From NCBI GenBank assembly GCA_934376945.1, contig CAKRPI010000008.1, positions 1 to 35,465 of the forward strand: 35,465 nt of DNA, written 5' to 3'. Made by a program: the position numbers and the translations under genes. The stretch is from an uncultured Lachnospiraceae bacterium. Lineage in GTDB: Bacteria; Bacillota; Clostridia; Lachnospirales; Lachnospiraceae. The notes under the pieces are model-generated. The model did not search any database. It was given only the letters and a program-made list of their open reading frames with translations, and had not been told where the DNA came from. Each line of letters begins with the position of its first letter. Position 1 is the first letter of the stretch. This document shows, in pieces, positions 8,751 to 16,069 of the stretch.

Positions 8751-9809
8751 TTAATTACTGTCAATTCCCATCTTTTTTAACAGAAACTGAATATTCTGAC
8801 CTTCCGTCTGACTAAATACGCTTTCGCTGAAATCAGCCGGTTCTATTGTGCCCTGATACCAGGACTGTCCGTCAAAATAGCTCTGCACTGACTGTGAGGA
8901 AAATTTTCTTCCATGCCTTGCGTAGATTTCATTGATTGCCATCTGCATCTGATCATAGCTCATCCCATCCACATCACTGTCTGTCAGCAGACGTTCTGAG
9001 CTCTCCGGCAGAATATAAGATCCGTTTTGTGCTTCCGGCAAACCGACATTTGCTTCGGTTATCTTTTCGGTTATTTTTTCGGTCTGTTTTTCCGTTGCCT
9101 TTTCAGTGGCTTTTTCGGTTTGCGGCTCCACTGTTTTCTCTGATGTACCATCCTGACCCGTCAGACGATTTCCTGTCTGCGGCTGTCCGTCGCCGTCAAG
9201 AATCGTAATCACACTGCCATTTCCGCTTTCTTTTTCCTGCGCCGCGCTCGCCGTTTCTGTCTGTGAAACACTCAAAGTATTCTGACTGTTCTGCGTTTTA
9301 TGTACCCCACTGCGTCCTTTCACCCAGAACAGTCCAAGTGCCACAAGTGCCACGATAAGCACTGCGATAAGCCCCAGAAGAAGATACTGAACCAGTGTGA
9401 TTCCGTGTTCGTCCTCCTTTGGAAGTTCCCGGTTCCACGATTCCTCCCAGCTGTCCTGCAGCCGCTCCTGCTGATAGCGGGTACGCCGTTCCTGTACGTT
9501 CTGTCTTTCCCTGGGCAGGCTTCCGTCTCTTCGCGGCATCTGCTGTCCACACGCCGACGCCGCCGGATTCTGCACGTTCTGTCTTTCCCTGGGCAGTCCT
9601 CCGTCTCTTCGCGGCATCTGCTGCCCGCGCGCCGACGCCGCCGGATTCTGCACGTCCTGTCTTTCCTTGGGCAGTCCTCCGTCTCTTCGCGGCACCTGCT
9701 GCCCACGCGTTGGCGCATCCCGTTCTACCCTTGCACCGCACTGCTCACAGAACCGGCTTTCTTCTGACAGTACATGACCGCACTGCCGACAGTACCGAAT
9801 GTTTCCCAT
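8751..9809 (-). CDS. Zinc-ribbon membrane protein with C-terminal YARHG domain
   Basis: 352 residues, function unknown. A short N-terminal zinc ribbon uses Cys7, Cys10, Cys21 and Cys24 (CxxC-x10-CxxC). Residues about 35-100 hold two full and one partial copy of a 26-residue unit ending GQQMPRRDGGLPRERQ. One TM helix lies near 144-166, followed by a Ser/Thr/Gln-rich linker with TEKATEKQTEKITEK repeats and a C-terminal YARHG domain (EIYARHGRKF...YFDGQSWY). The topology puts the zinc ribbon in the cytosol and YARHG outside, where such domains are thought to act at the cell envelope. It begins nine bases after the ArsR-type gene and is probably cotranscribed with it. Confidence 0.8.
   Translation of the reverse strand: MGNIRYCRQCGHVLSEESRFCEQCGARVERDAPTRGQQVPRRDGGLPKERQDVQNPAASARGQQMPRRDGGLPRERQNVQNPAASACGQQMPRRDGSLPRERQNVQERRTRYQQERLQDSWEESWNRELPKEDEHGITLVQYLLLGLIAVLIVALVALGLFWVKGRSGVHKTQNSQNTLSVSQTETASAAQEKESGNGSVITILDGDGQPQTGNRLTGQDGTSEKTVEPQTEKATEKATEKQTEKITEKITEANVGLPEAQNGSYILPESSERLLTDSDVDGMSYDQMQMAINEIYARHGRKFSSQSVQSYFDGQSWYQGTIEPADFSESVFSQTEGQNIQFLLKKMGIDSN
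9501..9707. repeat. 78-bp tandem repeat inside the YARHG protein gene
   Basis: The start CTGTCTTTCC recurs at 9501, 9579 and 9657, exactly 78 bases apart; two units are complete and the third is partial. The repeats are nearly identical at DNA level, which points to recent duplication, and they encode the 26-residue Arg/Pro/Gln-rich unit of the cytosolic segment. They are locally GC-richer than their surroundings. Confidence 0.9.
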
Positions 9810-9818
9810 TTTGCAACC

Positions 9819-10352
9819 TCACGCTTTTCTATATTTTTTCAGGTAATCCGCTGCCTTTTCCATAACTTCCACATTGATTGAATAATAAGACCAGCGTCCC
9901 TCGCGTCTGCAGTTTACTGCACCGGAATCGCACAGGATTTTCATATGATGAGAAAGTGTGGACTGTACAATGCTTACCGATTTCAGCAGATCTGCCGCGC
10001 AAAGCTCATGCTCTTCCAGCATTCCGACGATTCGAAGCCTTGTCTCATCACCAAGCGCCCGGAAAATAAAGGCTGCCTCATCCTGCGTTGCTGCATCAGC
10101 CGAATATTTCCGTTCTGATTTCCCTGCTTTTTTGGATGCTTTTTCTTTTTGTGCCGGAGCAGATGCCACAGCTTCCATTTCAGATGAAGTCTGAATGTCA
10201 TCTGTACTTTTCATCCCTTCATTTTCGGAAAGCTGCTTCTGTTTTTTCTTTTTCTTTCCTTCTTTTTCTGCCTTTTCATCCGGCAGTAATGCCGCCTTTT
10301 TCTTTTTCAGCTTTTCTTCTGATTTCTGTTTCTTTTTCTTTTTATCTTTCAT
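9819..10352 (-). CDS. ArsR-family winged-helix regulator with lysine-rich N-terminal tail
   Basis: 177 residues. The C-terminal 85 or so form an ArsR-type DNA-binding domain (FRALGDETRLRIVGML, then the recognition helix region STLSHHMKIL and the wing REGRWSYYSI). The ELCxCD metal site of classical ArsR/SmtB proteins is reduced to ELCAAD, with a single Cys, so metal sensing at that site is unlikely. The first 80-90 residues are a low-complexity Lys/Glu tail, unusual for this family. ATG at 10352 is preferred over 10403 because it has AAAGGGG well placed, while the upstream ATG has AAGGA almost abutting it. It is cotranscribed with the zinc-ribbon/YARHG gene and probably controls this operon. 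Confidence 0.85.
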   Translation of the reverse strand: MKDKKKKKQKSEEKLKKKKAALLPDEKAEKEGKKKKKQKQLSENEGMKSTDDIQTSSEMEAVASAPAQKEKASKKAGKSERKYSADAATQDEAAFIFRALGDETRLRIVGMLEEHELCAADLLKSVSIVQSTLSHHMKILCDSGAVNCRREGRWSYYSINVEVMEKAADYLKKYRKA

Positions 10353-10505
10353 GGTATCCCCTTTGTCATTTTCTGATTCTGTTCTGACATGATTTCTTAT
10401 CATACTTCCTTACCGCATCATAAAACGCCGCCTTCCACCCGTAAAAACCCAATTCATAACTCAGAAAGATCCGGCTTTTTCTGTATTCTTCACGATAATG
10501 GTCAC

Positions 10506-10534
10506 ATTATAACACGGTGATGTTTTTTCGTAAA
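10506..10534 (-). promoter_or_regulatory. Promoter of the ArsR-type/YARHG operon
   Basis: Minus-strand -35 TTTACG (10534-10529), 17-base spacer, extended -10 TGTTATAAT (consensus hexamer at 10511-10506). The leader before the ArsR-type start is about 145 bases and shows no other gene. Confidence 0.65.
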
Positions 10535-10535
10535 G

Positions 10536-10658
10536 TCATTTAAGGGCTCCCACCTGGCGACCGTCCCGGCCGCTTCGGGGGAACCCTCCTCTTTTTTTAA
10601 GCAAATTGCGAATATCCGTCTTACCAGAAACAGTAATCTTCTTTGCGAGATAAACCAT
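10536..10658 (-). CDS. Hypothetical small basic protein, 40 residues, coupled to the dehydrogenase gene
   Basis: The ATG (10658-10656) overlaps the TGA of the shikimate dehydrogenase gene by one base (TGATG), and an AAAAGG motif lies just before it. The frame runs 40 codons to a TGA at 10538. The product starts MVYLAKKITVSGKTDIRNLL and continues with a Gly/Arg-rich, strongly basic tail ending GRQVGALK. I recognise no family. The 3' half is much GC-richer than its surroundings and can also fold (GGGCTCCC against GGGGGAACCC), so it could instead be a structured RNA or a decayed insertion. The coupling and lack of internal stops are the only support for coding. Confidence 0.35.
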   Translation of the reverse strand: MVYLAKKITVSGKTDIRNLLKKRGGFPRSGRDGRQVGALK

Positions 10659-11530
10659 CAGCCTTTTGAAAAATATTTTTCCTTGATTATTTCCACCGGC
10701 ATATCCATTCCGGTCCAGAGCTTAAACGATGCCGCTCCCTGGTACAGAAGCATATACATGCCGTTTCCGGTTTTGCAGCCCGCTTCCTTTGCCTCACGCA
10801 GAAGGCGTGTTTCCTGCGGATTATAAATCACATCGAATACGAACAGATCCTTATGGAACATTGTTGTGTCTGTAATGATTGTATTTTCTGTTTTCGGCGC
10901 CATGCCAACCGATGTACCGTTTACAAGGATCGCGCTGTCTGCAATGGAAGCACGCAGCACTTCCGGATCTGAAAAATCATGCAAGGTTACCTTGCACTCC
11001 GTACGTTCATTAAGCTTTGCAACAATCTCTTCTGCTCTTTCGTAAAATGCATCTTTTACATTAAATACATTGATCTCTGCCACACCGTCCAATGCCGCCT
11101 GTACCAGCACTGCCGTTGCCGCGCCGCCTGCACCAAGCAGCGTCATCTTTTTTCCAATGATATCCACACCGTTTTCTGCTACGGCTCTCATAAATCCAAC
11201 GCCATCCGTCGTGTACGCGGTCAATACACTGTTATCATTTACAATCGTATTGCACGCACCCGAAATTTCAGAGGCAGGTGAAACCTTATCAGCAAGTTTG
11301 CACATGATATTTTTACCCGGCATTGTGATATTCCAGCCTCTTGCCCCCATAGTACGAAGTCCTTCCACCGCCTGCGGCATTTTGTCTTCCGGGACATCAA
11401 AAGCAAGATACGTATAATCAAGTCCCAGCTGGTTGCATGCTTCATTGTGCATTTCCGGAGAAATACTGTGTGCAACCGGACTTCCAAGTAAACATAATAA
11501 TCCTGTATGACCTGTGATATGTTTTGACAT
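10658..11530 (-). CDS. Quinate/shikimate dehydrogenase, YdiB-like (paralogue 1)
   Basis: 290-residue cytosolic oxidoreductase interconverting shikimate and 3-dehydroshikimate, possibly quinate and 3-dehydroquinate. Motifs: substrate Ser pair in VAHSISP, catalytic Lys in NITMPGK, catalytic Asp in TTDGVGF (the usual NTDG has become TTDG), Rossmann loop LLGAGGAATA, FNVKDAFY, NGTSVGM and YQGAASF. The acidic residue in FNVKD replaces the Arg of NADP-type AroE (NRT) and matches the NAD-using YdiB pattern (NRRDEFF). ATG at 11530 has an AGAGGA site; the longer frame begins inside the promoter. It has its own promoter and follows its paralogue after a terminator. The Asn-to-Thr change may alter substrate choice. 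Confidence 0.9.
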   Translation of the reverse strand: MSKHITGHTGLLCLLGSPVAHSISPEMHNEACNQLGLDYTYLAFDVPEDKMPQAVEGLRTMGARGWNITMPGKNIMCKLADKVSPASEISGACNTIVNDNSVLTAYTTDGVGFMRAVAENGVDIIGKKMTLLGAGGAATAVLVQAALDGVAEINVFNVKDAFYERAEEIVAKLNERTECKVTLHDFSDPEVLRASIADSAILVNGTSVGMAPKTENTIITDTTMFHKDLFVFDVIYNPQETRLLREAKEAGCKTGNGMYMLLYQGAASFKLWTGMDMPVEIIKEKYFSKG

Positions 11531-11587
11531 AAGCTTATCCTCTCTGTTCCTTTGCCTCTTTAAAGCAATGATTTGTGTATGAGTTGT

Positions 11588-11616
11588 ATTATACATGAAG
11601 CATTCTAAGAACGCAA
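11588..11616 (-). promoter_or_regulatory. Promoter of shikimate dehydrogenase paralogue 1
   Basis: Minus-strand -35 TTGCGT (11616-11611), exact 17-base spacer, consensus -10 TATAAT (11593-11588). The expected leader is about 50 bases. This shows the gene is not only read from the upstream flavoprotein promoter. Confidence 0.75.
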
Positions 11617-11732
11617 CCTAAAACATAGGAAATCTGTAGAGATAAAACAGACCTTCACAATCTGCTTTTGCGACTTGCTCATCCTTACAGAGTGTTTATC
11701 TCCGCCGAAGATTGAGCTCCGCTGAGACAATC

Positions 11733-11785
11733 TTGTAATTAACTCCCAGTTCTATAAGTGGGCGTCTTCTCAACTGAACTAAAAA
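11733..11785 (+). repeat. IS200/IS605-like end hairpin relic, copy 2
   Basis: On the plus strand: TTGTAATTAACT, hairpin CCCAGTTCTATAAGTGGG, then CGTCTTCTCAACTGAACTAAAA. It aligns along its whole length with the minus strand of 131-182. Just upstream (11700-11732) the sequence may be remains of a transposon 3' coding end, but no frame survives. It lies between the two dehydrogenase genes; its A-run merges into the T-run of the terminator at 11781-11814. Confidence 0.5.
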
Positions 11786-11814
11786 AACGCAGGAGGCATA
11801 AAACCCCCATGCGC
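11781..11814 (-). terminator. Intrinsic terminator after shikimate dehydrogenase paralogue 2
   Basis: Minus-strand hairpin GCGCATGGGGG with CCTCCTGCG (11814-11788) and a run of seven T (11787-11781). It separates paralogue 2 from paralogue 1. Confidence 0.75.
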
Positions 11815-11854
11815 AAAACAAATGGCTTTTTTATCGAGAGTGATCCTCTCATGC

Positions 11855-12742
11855 TCAGATTCCCAGCTTTTCCTTCATATAATCAACCGGTGTTTTCTTT
11901 CCGGTGTACAGTTCAATTGCAATCAGGGCCTGAAAAAGCATCATTCCCATTCCATTGTAGACGCGCTCACAGCCGGCTTCCTTTGCCTGCTTCATCATAA
12001 CAGTCTCCCGCGGTGCATAAACTGTGTCCGTCACAATCAGATCCTTGCGGAAATACGACAGATCCGGGATATTGGAAAGCTCTTCCAGCGGATGCATGCC
12101 TACACCTGTCGCATCACAGAAAATATCTGCTTCCTGCATTTTTTCTTTCAAAAGCGTAAGATCTGCCAGATCATGCATTTTGGCCCTGCAGTCCGTGTTC
12201 TTATTGATAATATCAACAATCTCCTCCCCACGGCTGTAGAACTTGTCTTTTATATTGAAAATATCGATCTGACCGATTCCATCCAGTGCTCCACGTACTG
12301 CAATCGCCGTTGCTGCTCCGCCTGTACCGATCAGAACCAGCTTCATTCCCCTGAAATCAATTCCTTCTTCTTTGATCGCCTGCCAGTAACCCATTCCGTC
12401 CGTGTTGTAGCCTTTCAGATGTCCGGTCACTGCTCCGTTCTCATCACGTTCATTGACTACCGTATTGATCGCGCCACACAGCTTTGCCGCCTCATCCACA
12501 TCATCCAGATACTTATGTACCACCGTTTTATTTGGCATGGAGATATTCGATCCAAGCATTTTCAGTGCACGGATGCTTTCTACCGCAGACTCCAGTGTAC
12601 TGTTATCTACTTCAAACGCAAGCTGAATGACATCATCTCCATTTTTGTCGTATGCAAGGTTGTGTGTCATTGGTGACTGAGAATGGCGAATCGGGTATGC
12701 CATCAATCCTACCAGTTCTGTATGTCCTGTAATATTCGGCAT
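11855..12742 (-). CDS. Quinate/shikimate dehydrogenase, YdiB-like (paralogue 2)
   Basis: 295 residues, with N-terminal wording close to E. coli YdiB (GLMAYPIRHSQSP; AFEVDNSTLESAVE; ISMPNK). The catalytic Lys is in ISMPNK and the Asp in YNTDGMG; the Rossmann loop is IGTGGAATA; FNIKDKFY again carries Asp where NADP enzymes have Arg, so NAD is the expected cofactor. The C terminus MMLFQALIAIELYTG keeps the substrate Gln. ATG at 12742 has a near-perfect AGGAGGAA. It follows the flavoprotein gene by 89 bases with no terminator of its own between them, so the two probably form one operon. It is clearly divergent from paralogue 1, suggesting a division of labour such as quinate versus shikimate. Confidence 0.9.
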   Translation of the reverse strand: MPNITGHTELVGLMAYPIRHSQSPMTHNLAYDKNGDDVIQLAFEVDNSTLESAVESIRALKMLGSNISMPNKTVVHKYLDDVDEAAKLCGAINTVVNERDENGAVTGHLKGYNTDGMGYWQAIKEEGIDFRGMKLVLIGTGGAATAIAVRGALDGIGQIDIFNIKDKFYSRGEEIVDIINKNTDCRAKMHDLADLTLLKEKMQEADIFCDATGVGMHPLEELSNIPDLSYFRKDLIVTDTVYAPRETVMMKQAKEAGCERVYNGMGMMLFQALIAIELYTGKKTPVDYMKEKLGI

Positions 12743-12831
12743 GATAAATTCCTCCTGAAATTTTGTCTTTTTCGCACGGACGAAAAAGTCCTTCTTCTGC
12801 CCGTGTCATATCTGTTCTTGTTCCGGCCCTT

Positions 12832-14853
12832 TTACTCCAATGGCGCCAGATCAATATATCCTCTGCTTTCCAGTACATTCAGGACTGCGCGGCCCTCCAT
12901 CGTTCCTTCCATAATACGGCGTGCGCGCACAGAATCCCCAATCGTATAGATATACGTATCCGTTTCCCCAAAGGCTTTCTCAAGCTGCGGCAACACCGGA
13001 TTGTTGCTTCGCATGCCAAGACAGTTAAAGCCAAAATCAAACTCCAGATCCGTCACAGTGCCATCCGGAAGCTTCACGGTAAATGCATTCTCTTTTACTT
13101 CCTGCAGCGCTGTATTTACGTATTCTTTTACCTTGTACTTATCATGCGTCTCCCGCATTGAGCATTTTGTGATCGGGTCTGCAAGCATACCGATCTGAGG
13201 GAGCATATCGATAATCGTACATTTTGCGCCGCGTGGTGCAAAATATTCAATCACATCAAGCCCAACGGAGCCTCCGCCGACTACAACAACCTTCTTATCT
13301 TTACAGGATTCTTCCGGATACTTACCGGCATTTAAGTTGTTGATCATATCAAAAATTGTCGCCACGTTACCTGCCGCAATATTTTCCTTCAGCCCCTTGA
13401 TTGGCGGAACAAGAGGTACGGAACCGGTTGCATTGACCACGATATCCGGCTTAAATTCCTTTACCTTTTCAACCGTTGCCTCAGTATTAAGGAAAACATA
13501 CAGATTTTTCAGCCTGGCCGCACGTGCCTCGAGATATTTCGGAAAATCCTTCATACGAGTCTTGCTCGGAAGATCCGAAATAAAGGTGGAAAGTCCTCCC
13601 AGATGATCCTTCTCCTCCAGAACAAATACATTGCAGCCAACATCCGCTGCCGTACAGGCTGCCTCAAGGCCTGCCGTACCGCCGCCGACTACGACAACAT
13701 TACAGTTCTTTTTAATCTTCAGATTTTTGTAAATATCGCCTTCCGGAACAGCCGGATTAACTGTACAGCGAATCGGACGATTCACGCCAATACGGTTTCC
13801 TGCACATCCAACATTACAGGAAATACATTTGCGAAGAAGTACCTCTTCTCCCTCCTGTACTTTTTTTACCCAGTTCGGCTCTGCGATCAGTCCGCGGCCC
13901 ATTCCAACGATATCCACATCGCCGCTCTCCAGGATCTTTTCTACAACTTCCGGATCACGGTAATTGCCTGCATTAATCACCGGCTTGCCGAATTTGTCCT
14001 TAACTGCTCTTGCCATGTAGGAACGCCATCCATCCGGCAGGAAGTTCGAATCAATCTGGTACTGCAGAGATGGATTCAGTCCACAGGAAACATCGTACAG
14101 ATCGACAAATTCATCCAGGTACTCCAGATATTCAAGTGTATCCTCCAGTGTATTGCCGCCCGGCACACGCTCTTCCGCAGAGATTCGGACAATGATCGGA
14201 AACCATGGTCCGACCTGCTTTCTTACTTCTTCCAGAACCATGCGCGGAAAACGCAGACGGTTTTCCACACTTCCGCCAAATTCATCTTCTCTCTTATTAT
14301 AATAAGGAGAAATAAACTGACTCATCAGATAAGAATGACCACAGTGAATCTCAACCGCATCAAATCCGATCGTCTGTACACGCTTTGCTGCCTCTCCATA
14401 CTTTTTCACTGTAGTAAGGATCTCTTCTTTTGTCATCGGACGCGGAATCTCGCCGCCTTCCTTCGTTGGTATATCAGAAGAAGAAACCGTTTCCATTCCG
14501 GTACGCGCAGAAGATGCTGATGCACCTGCATGATTGATCTGAATGGCAACTGTCGCACCGTTCTTATGCAGATTTTCCACAAGCTGATAATAGCGAGGCA
14601 TAAAGCTGTCATGATCGATCCGGATCTGGCTTGTTCCGTTTGATCCGACCGGATATTCCACATTCGCATTTTCCAAAATGATAAGGCCAGTACCGCCCTT
14701 TGCACGCTGCGAATAGTAATTCATATGACGATTGCTCATCTCACCGCTCGTCTCGCCATAATTTGTTCCCATCGGGGTCATTGCGATACGGTTTTTGATC
14801 GTGGTGCGCTTAATGGTAATAGGTTCAAAAATCTTGGGATATTTACTCTTCAT
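12832..14853 (-). CDS. Old Yellow Enzyme-type iron-sulfur flavoprotein (2,4-dienoyl-CoA reductase/enoate reductase family)
   Basis: 673 residues. Residues 1-330 form an FMN-binding TIM barrel (GTNYGETSG, HAGASASSAR, HCGHSYLMSQFISP with its Tyr at the usual proton-donor place, NKREDEFGGSVENRLRF). A 4Fe-4S site follows near residue 343 (CISCNVGC...RCTVNP, spacing C-x2-C-x3-C-x11-C). Then come FAD/NAD(P)H Rossmann folds, GGGTAGLEAA near 385 and GGGSVGLDVIEYFA near 525. Family members (FadH, BaiCD, BaiH, enoate reductases) reduce activated C=C bonds with NAD(P)H. Flanked by shikimate dehydrogenases, a dehydroquinate dehydratase and transporters, it is a good candidate for reducing the ring double bond of a cyclohexene carboxylate; substrate is inference. 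ATG at 14853 has TAAGGAG. Confidence 0.92.
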   Translation of the reverse strand: MKSKYPKIFEPITIKRTTIKNRIAMTPMGTNYGETSGEMSNRHMNYYSQRAKGGTGLIILENANVEYPVGSNGTSQIRIDHDSFMPRYYQLVENLHKNGATVAIQINHAGASASSARTGMETVSSSDIPTKEGGEIPRPMTKEEILTTVKKYGEAAKRVQTIGFDAVEIHCGHSYLMSQFISPYYNKREDEFGGSVENRLRFPRMVLEEVRKQVGPWFPIIVRISAEERVPGGNTLEDTLEYLEYLDEFVDLYDVSCGLNPSLQYQIDSNFLPDGWRSYMARAVKDKFGKPVINAGNYRDPEVVEKILESGDVDIVGMGRGLIAEPNWVKKVQEGEEVLLRKCISCNVGCAGNRIGVNRPIRCTVNPAVPEGDIYKNLKIKKNCNVVVVGGGTAGLEAACTAADVGCNVFVLEEKDHLGGLSTFISDLPSKTRMKDFPKYLEARAARLKNLYVFLNTEATVEKVKEFKPDIVVNATGSVPLVPPIKGLKENIAAGNVATIFDMINNLNAGKYPEESCKDKKVVVVGGGSVGLDVIEYFAPRGAKCTIIDMLPQIGMLADPITKCSMRETHDKYKVKEYVNTALQEVKENAFTVKLPDGTVTDLEFDFGFNCLGMRSNNPVLPQLEKAFGETDTYIYTIGDSVRARRIMEGTMEGRAVLNVLESRGYIDLAPLE

Positions 14854-14917
14854 GATTGATCTCCTTACACTACATCATTTGTTACATGAGAGGCATTCCT
14901 TCGTTTGTGACACCATT

Positions 14918-14947
14918 ATCATAGCGCGTTTGATCAAAAATTAACAA
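14918..14947 (-). promoter_or_regulatory. Candidate promoter of the flavoprotein-dehydrogenase operon
   Basis: Minus-strand -35 TTGTTA (14947-14942, overlapping the end of the LysR gene), 18-base spacer, -10 TATGAT (14923-14918). The spacer holds the palindrome TTTGATCAAA. The 10-mer shared with the MFS promoter region (14903-14912) lies just past the -10, around the start of transcription. Confidence 0.45.
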
Positions 14948-15887
14948 TATCTTTCAGGTAAATTTTTGATACATTAAATCTATCATTTTCTTCCTGTTCC
15001 GTCTTCTCTTTTCTCGCCAGCTCCTTAATATACTGAATAAACCGCTCCACTGCCGGAAGGCGGTATCGATTCTTCATCCAGAACATAAAAACCTGATGAT
15101 AAATGCTCAGATCCTTCAGCAAATGTACATTTACCTGATTCTCTCCCGCAAGAAAATCAGTCCTTGGCATCAGAGCGATCCCGAAATTCTGCTTTACCAT
15201 TGCCAGGATCGAATATTCATCCGGGCACTCGGCAATAATATCCGGATGTACTCCATATTTTTGATAGAGATATTTCGTATGCGTCCCCATCCAGGAAGCC
15301 TGATCATACCCGATCACCGGATAGCGATCCAGAAGCTGCAGCGGCACTTCCGTTTCTCCCTCCAGCTCGTGTCCGGGCGGTGTAACGATCACCACCTCCT
15401 GATTTAAGATAGGAAAGTGTTCCATTCCTTCCTTCTCAATGCATCCTCCAAACCCGATATCAAGCTCTCCGCTTTTTACCTTTTCAGCGATCGCCGACGT
15501 ATGATTCTGCCAGAAGCCAAAAACCACACGCTTGTTTTCCGGCTGTTCCAAAAACCGTTTTACTGTGCCCGGAATATACTGCCCTGCCAATGGAAATACG
15601 TAGCCGATCTCAATCCGTCCGCCGTCTGACGCCAGTTCTCCCATTTTGTCCATCGCCACCTGACAGTCCTCCACAATCCGGTCCGCATATTCCAGAAAAA
15701 GTCTTCCTGCTTTTGTCAGGTTCACGCCTCTGCCACGTTTTTCAAACAGCTGTACGCAAAGCTCCTGCTCCAGTGATGCCATGGAACGGCTCAAAGAAGG
15801 CTGCGAAATGTACAATTCCTCCGCCGCCAGATGATAATTTTCCAGTCTGGCCACCTTCTGAAAATAGATAATCTGATTCAATGTCAT
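14934..15887 (-). CDS. LysR-family transcriptional regulator of the hydroaromatic locus
   Basis: 317 residues with an N-terminal LysR helix-turn-helix (MTLNQIIYFQKVARLENYHLAAEEL start; recognition region ISQPSLSRSMASLE; LFEKRGRGVNLT) and a C-terminal effector domain of the periplasmic-binding-protein fold (IEIGYVFPLAG, SGELDIGFGG, GIALMPR). ATG at 15887 has AAAGGAG; the longer frame is less likely. It is oriented toward the flavoprotein operon and divergent from the MFS gene, the classical LysR layout, so a hydroaromatic acid is the likely inducer. An extended -10 (TGTTACAAT, hexamer at 15941-15936) lies about 50 bases upstream. Confidence 0.9.
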   Translation of the reverse strand: MTLNQIIYFQKVARLENYHLAAEELYISQPSLSRSMASLEQELCVQLFEKRGRGVNLTKAGRLFLEYADRIVEDCQVAMDKMGELASDGGRIEIGYVFPLAGQYIPGTVKRFLEQPENKRVVFGFWQNHTSAIAEKVKSGELDIGFGGCIEKEGMEHFPILNQEVVIVTPPGHELEGETEVPLQLLDRYPVIGYDQASWMGTHTKYLYQKYGVHPDIIAECPDEYSILAMVKQNFGIALMPRTDFLAGENQVNVHLLKDLSIYHQVFMFWMKNRYRLPAVERFIQYIKELARKEKTEQEENDRFNVSKIYLKDIVNF

Positions 15888-16005
15888 ATCCGTTTCTCCT
15901 TTCTGTCTCCGCAGGCACGGATATCCGCTTTTTTTATTGTAACATATCAATACATTCACCGCATTGTTTTTTTACTTTAAAAGTATTAGACTGCGACCGG
16001 AAGAA

Positions 16006-16046
16006 TTGTTAAAATCATATCAAATGTTGTGTTATTTTTTTAACAA
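16006..16046. promoter_or_regulatory. Inverted repeat in the LysR-MFS divergent region
   Basis: TTGTTAAAA (16006-16014) and its reverse complement TTTTAACAA (16038-16046) lie 32 bases apart centre to centre, about three helical turns, between the divergent LysR and MFS genes. That fits a LysR-type binding region, but the repeats are AT-rich and could be chance. Confidence 0.35.
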
Positions 16047-16069
16047 AACCAGAGAGTCTGCGTTCCGAT

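Noticed and set aside
9501..9707. Possible CRISPR-like array (three 78-bp periodic units)
   Set aside because: Units are contiguous without spacers and encode an in-frame protein repeat.
12767..12788. Inverted repeat CTTTTTCG/CGAAAAAG between the flavoprotein gene and dehydrogenase paralogue 2
   Set aside because: Too short and no convincing T-run in the reading direction; treated as an intra-operon hairpin, not a terminator.
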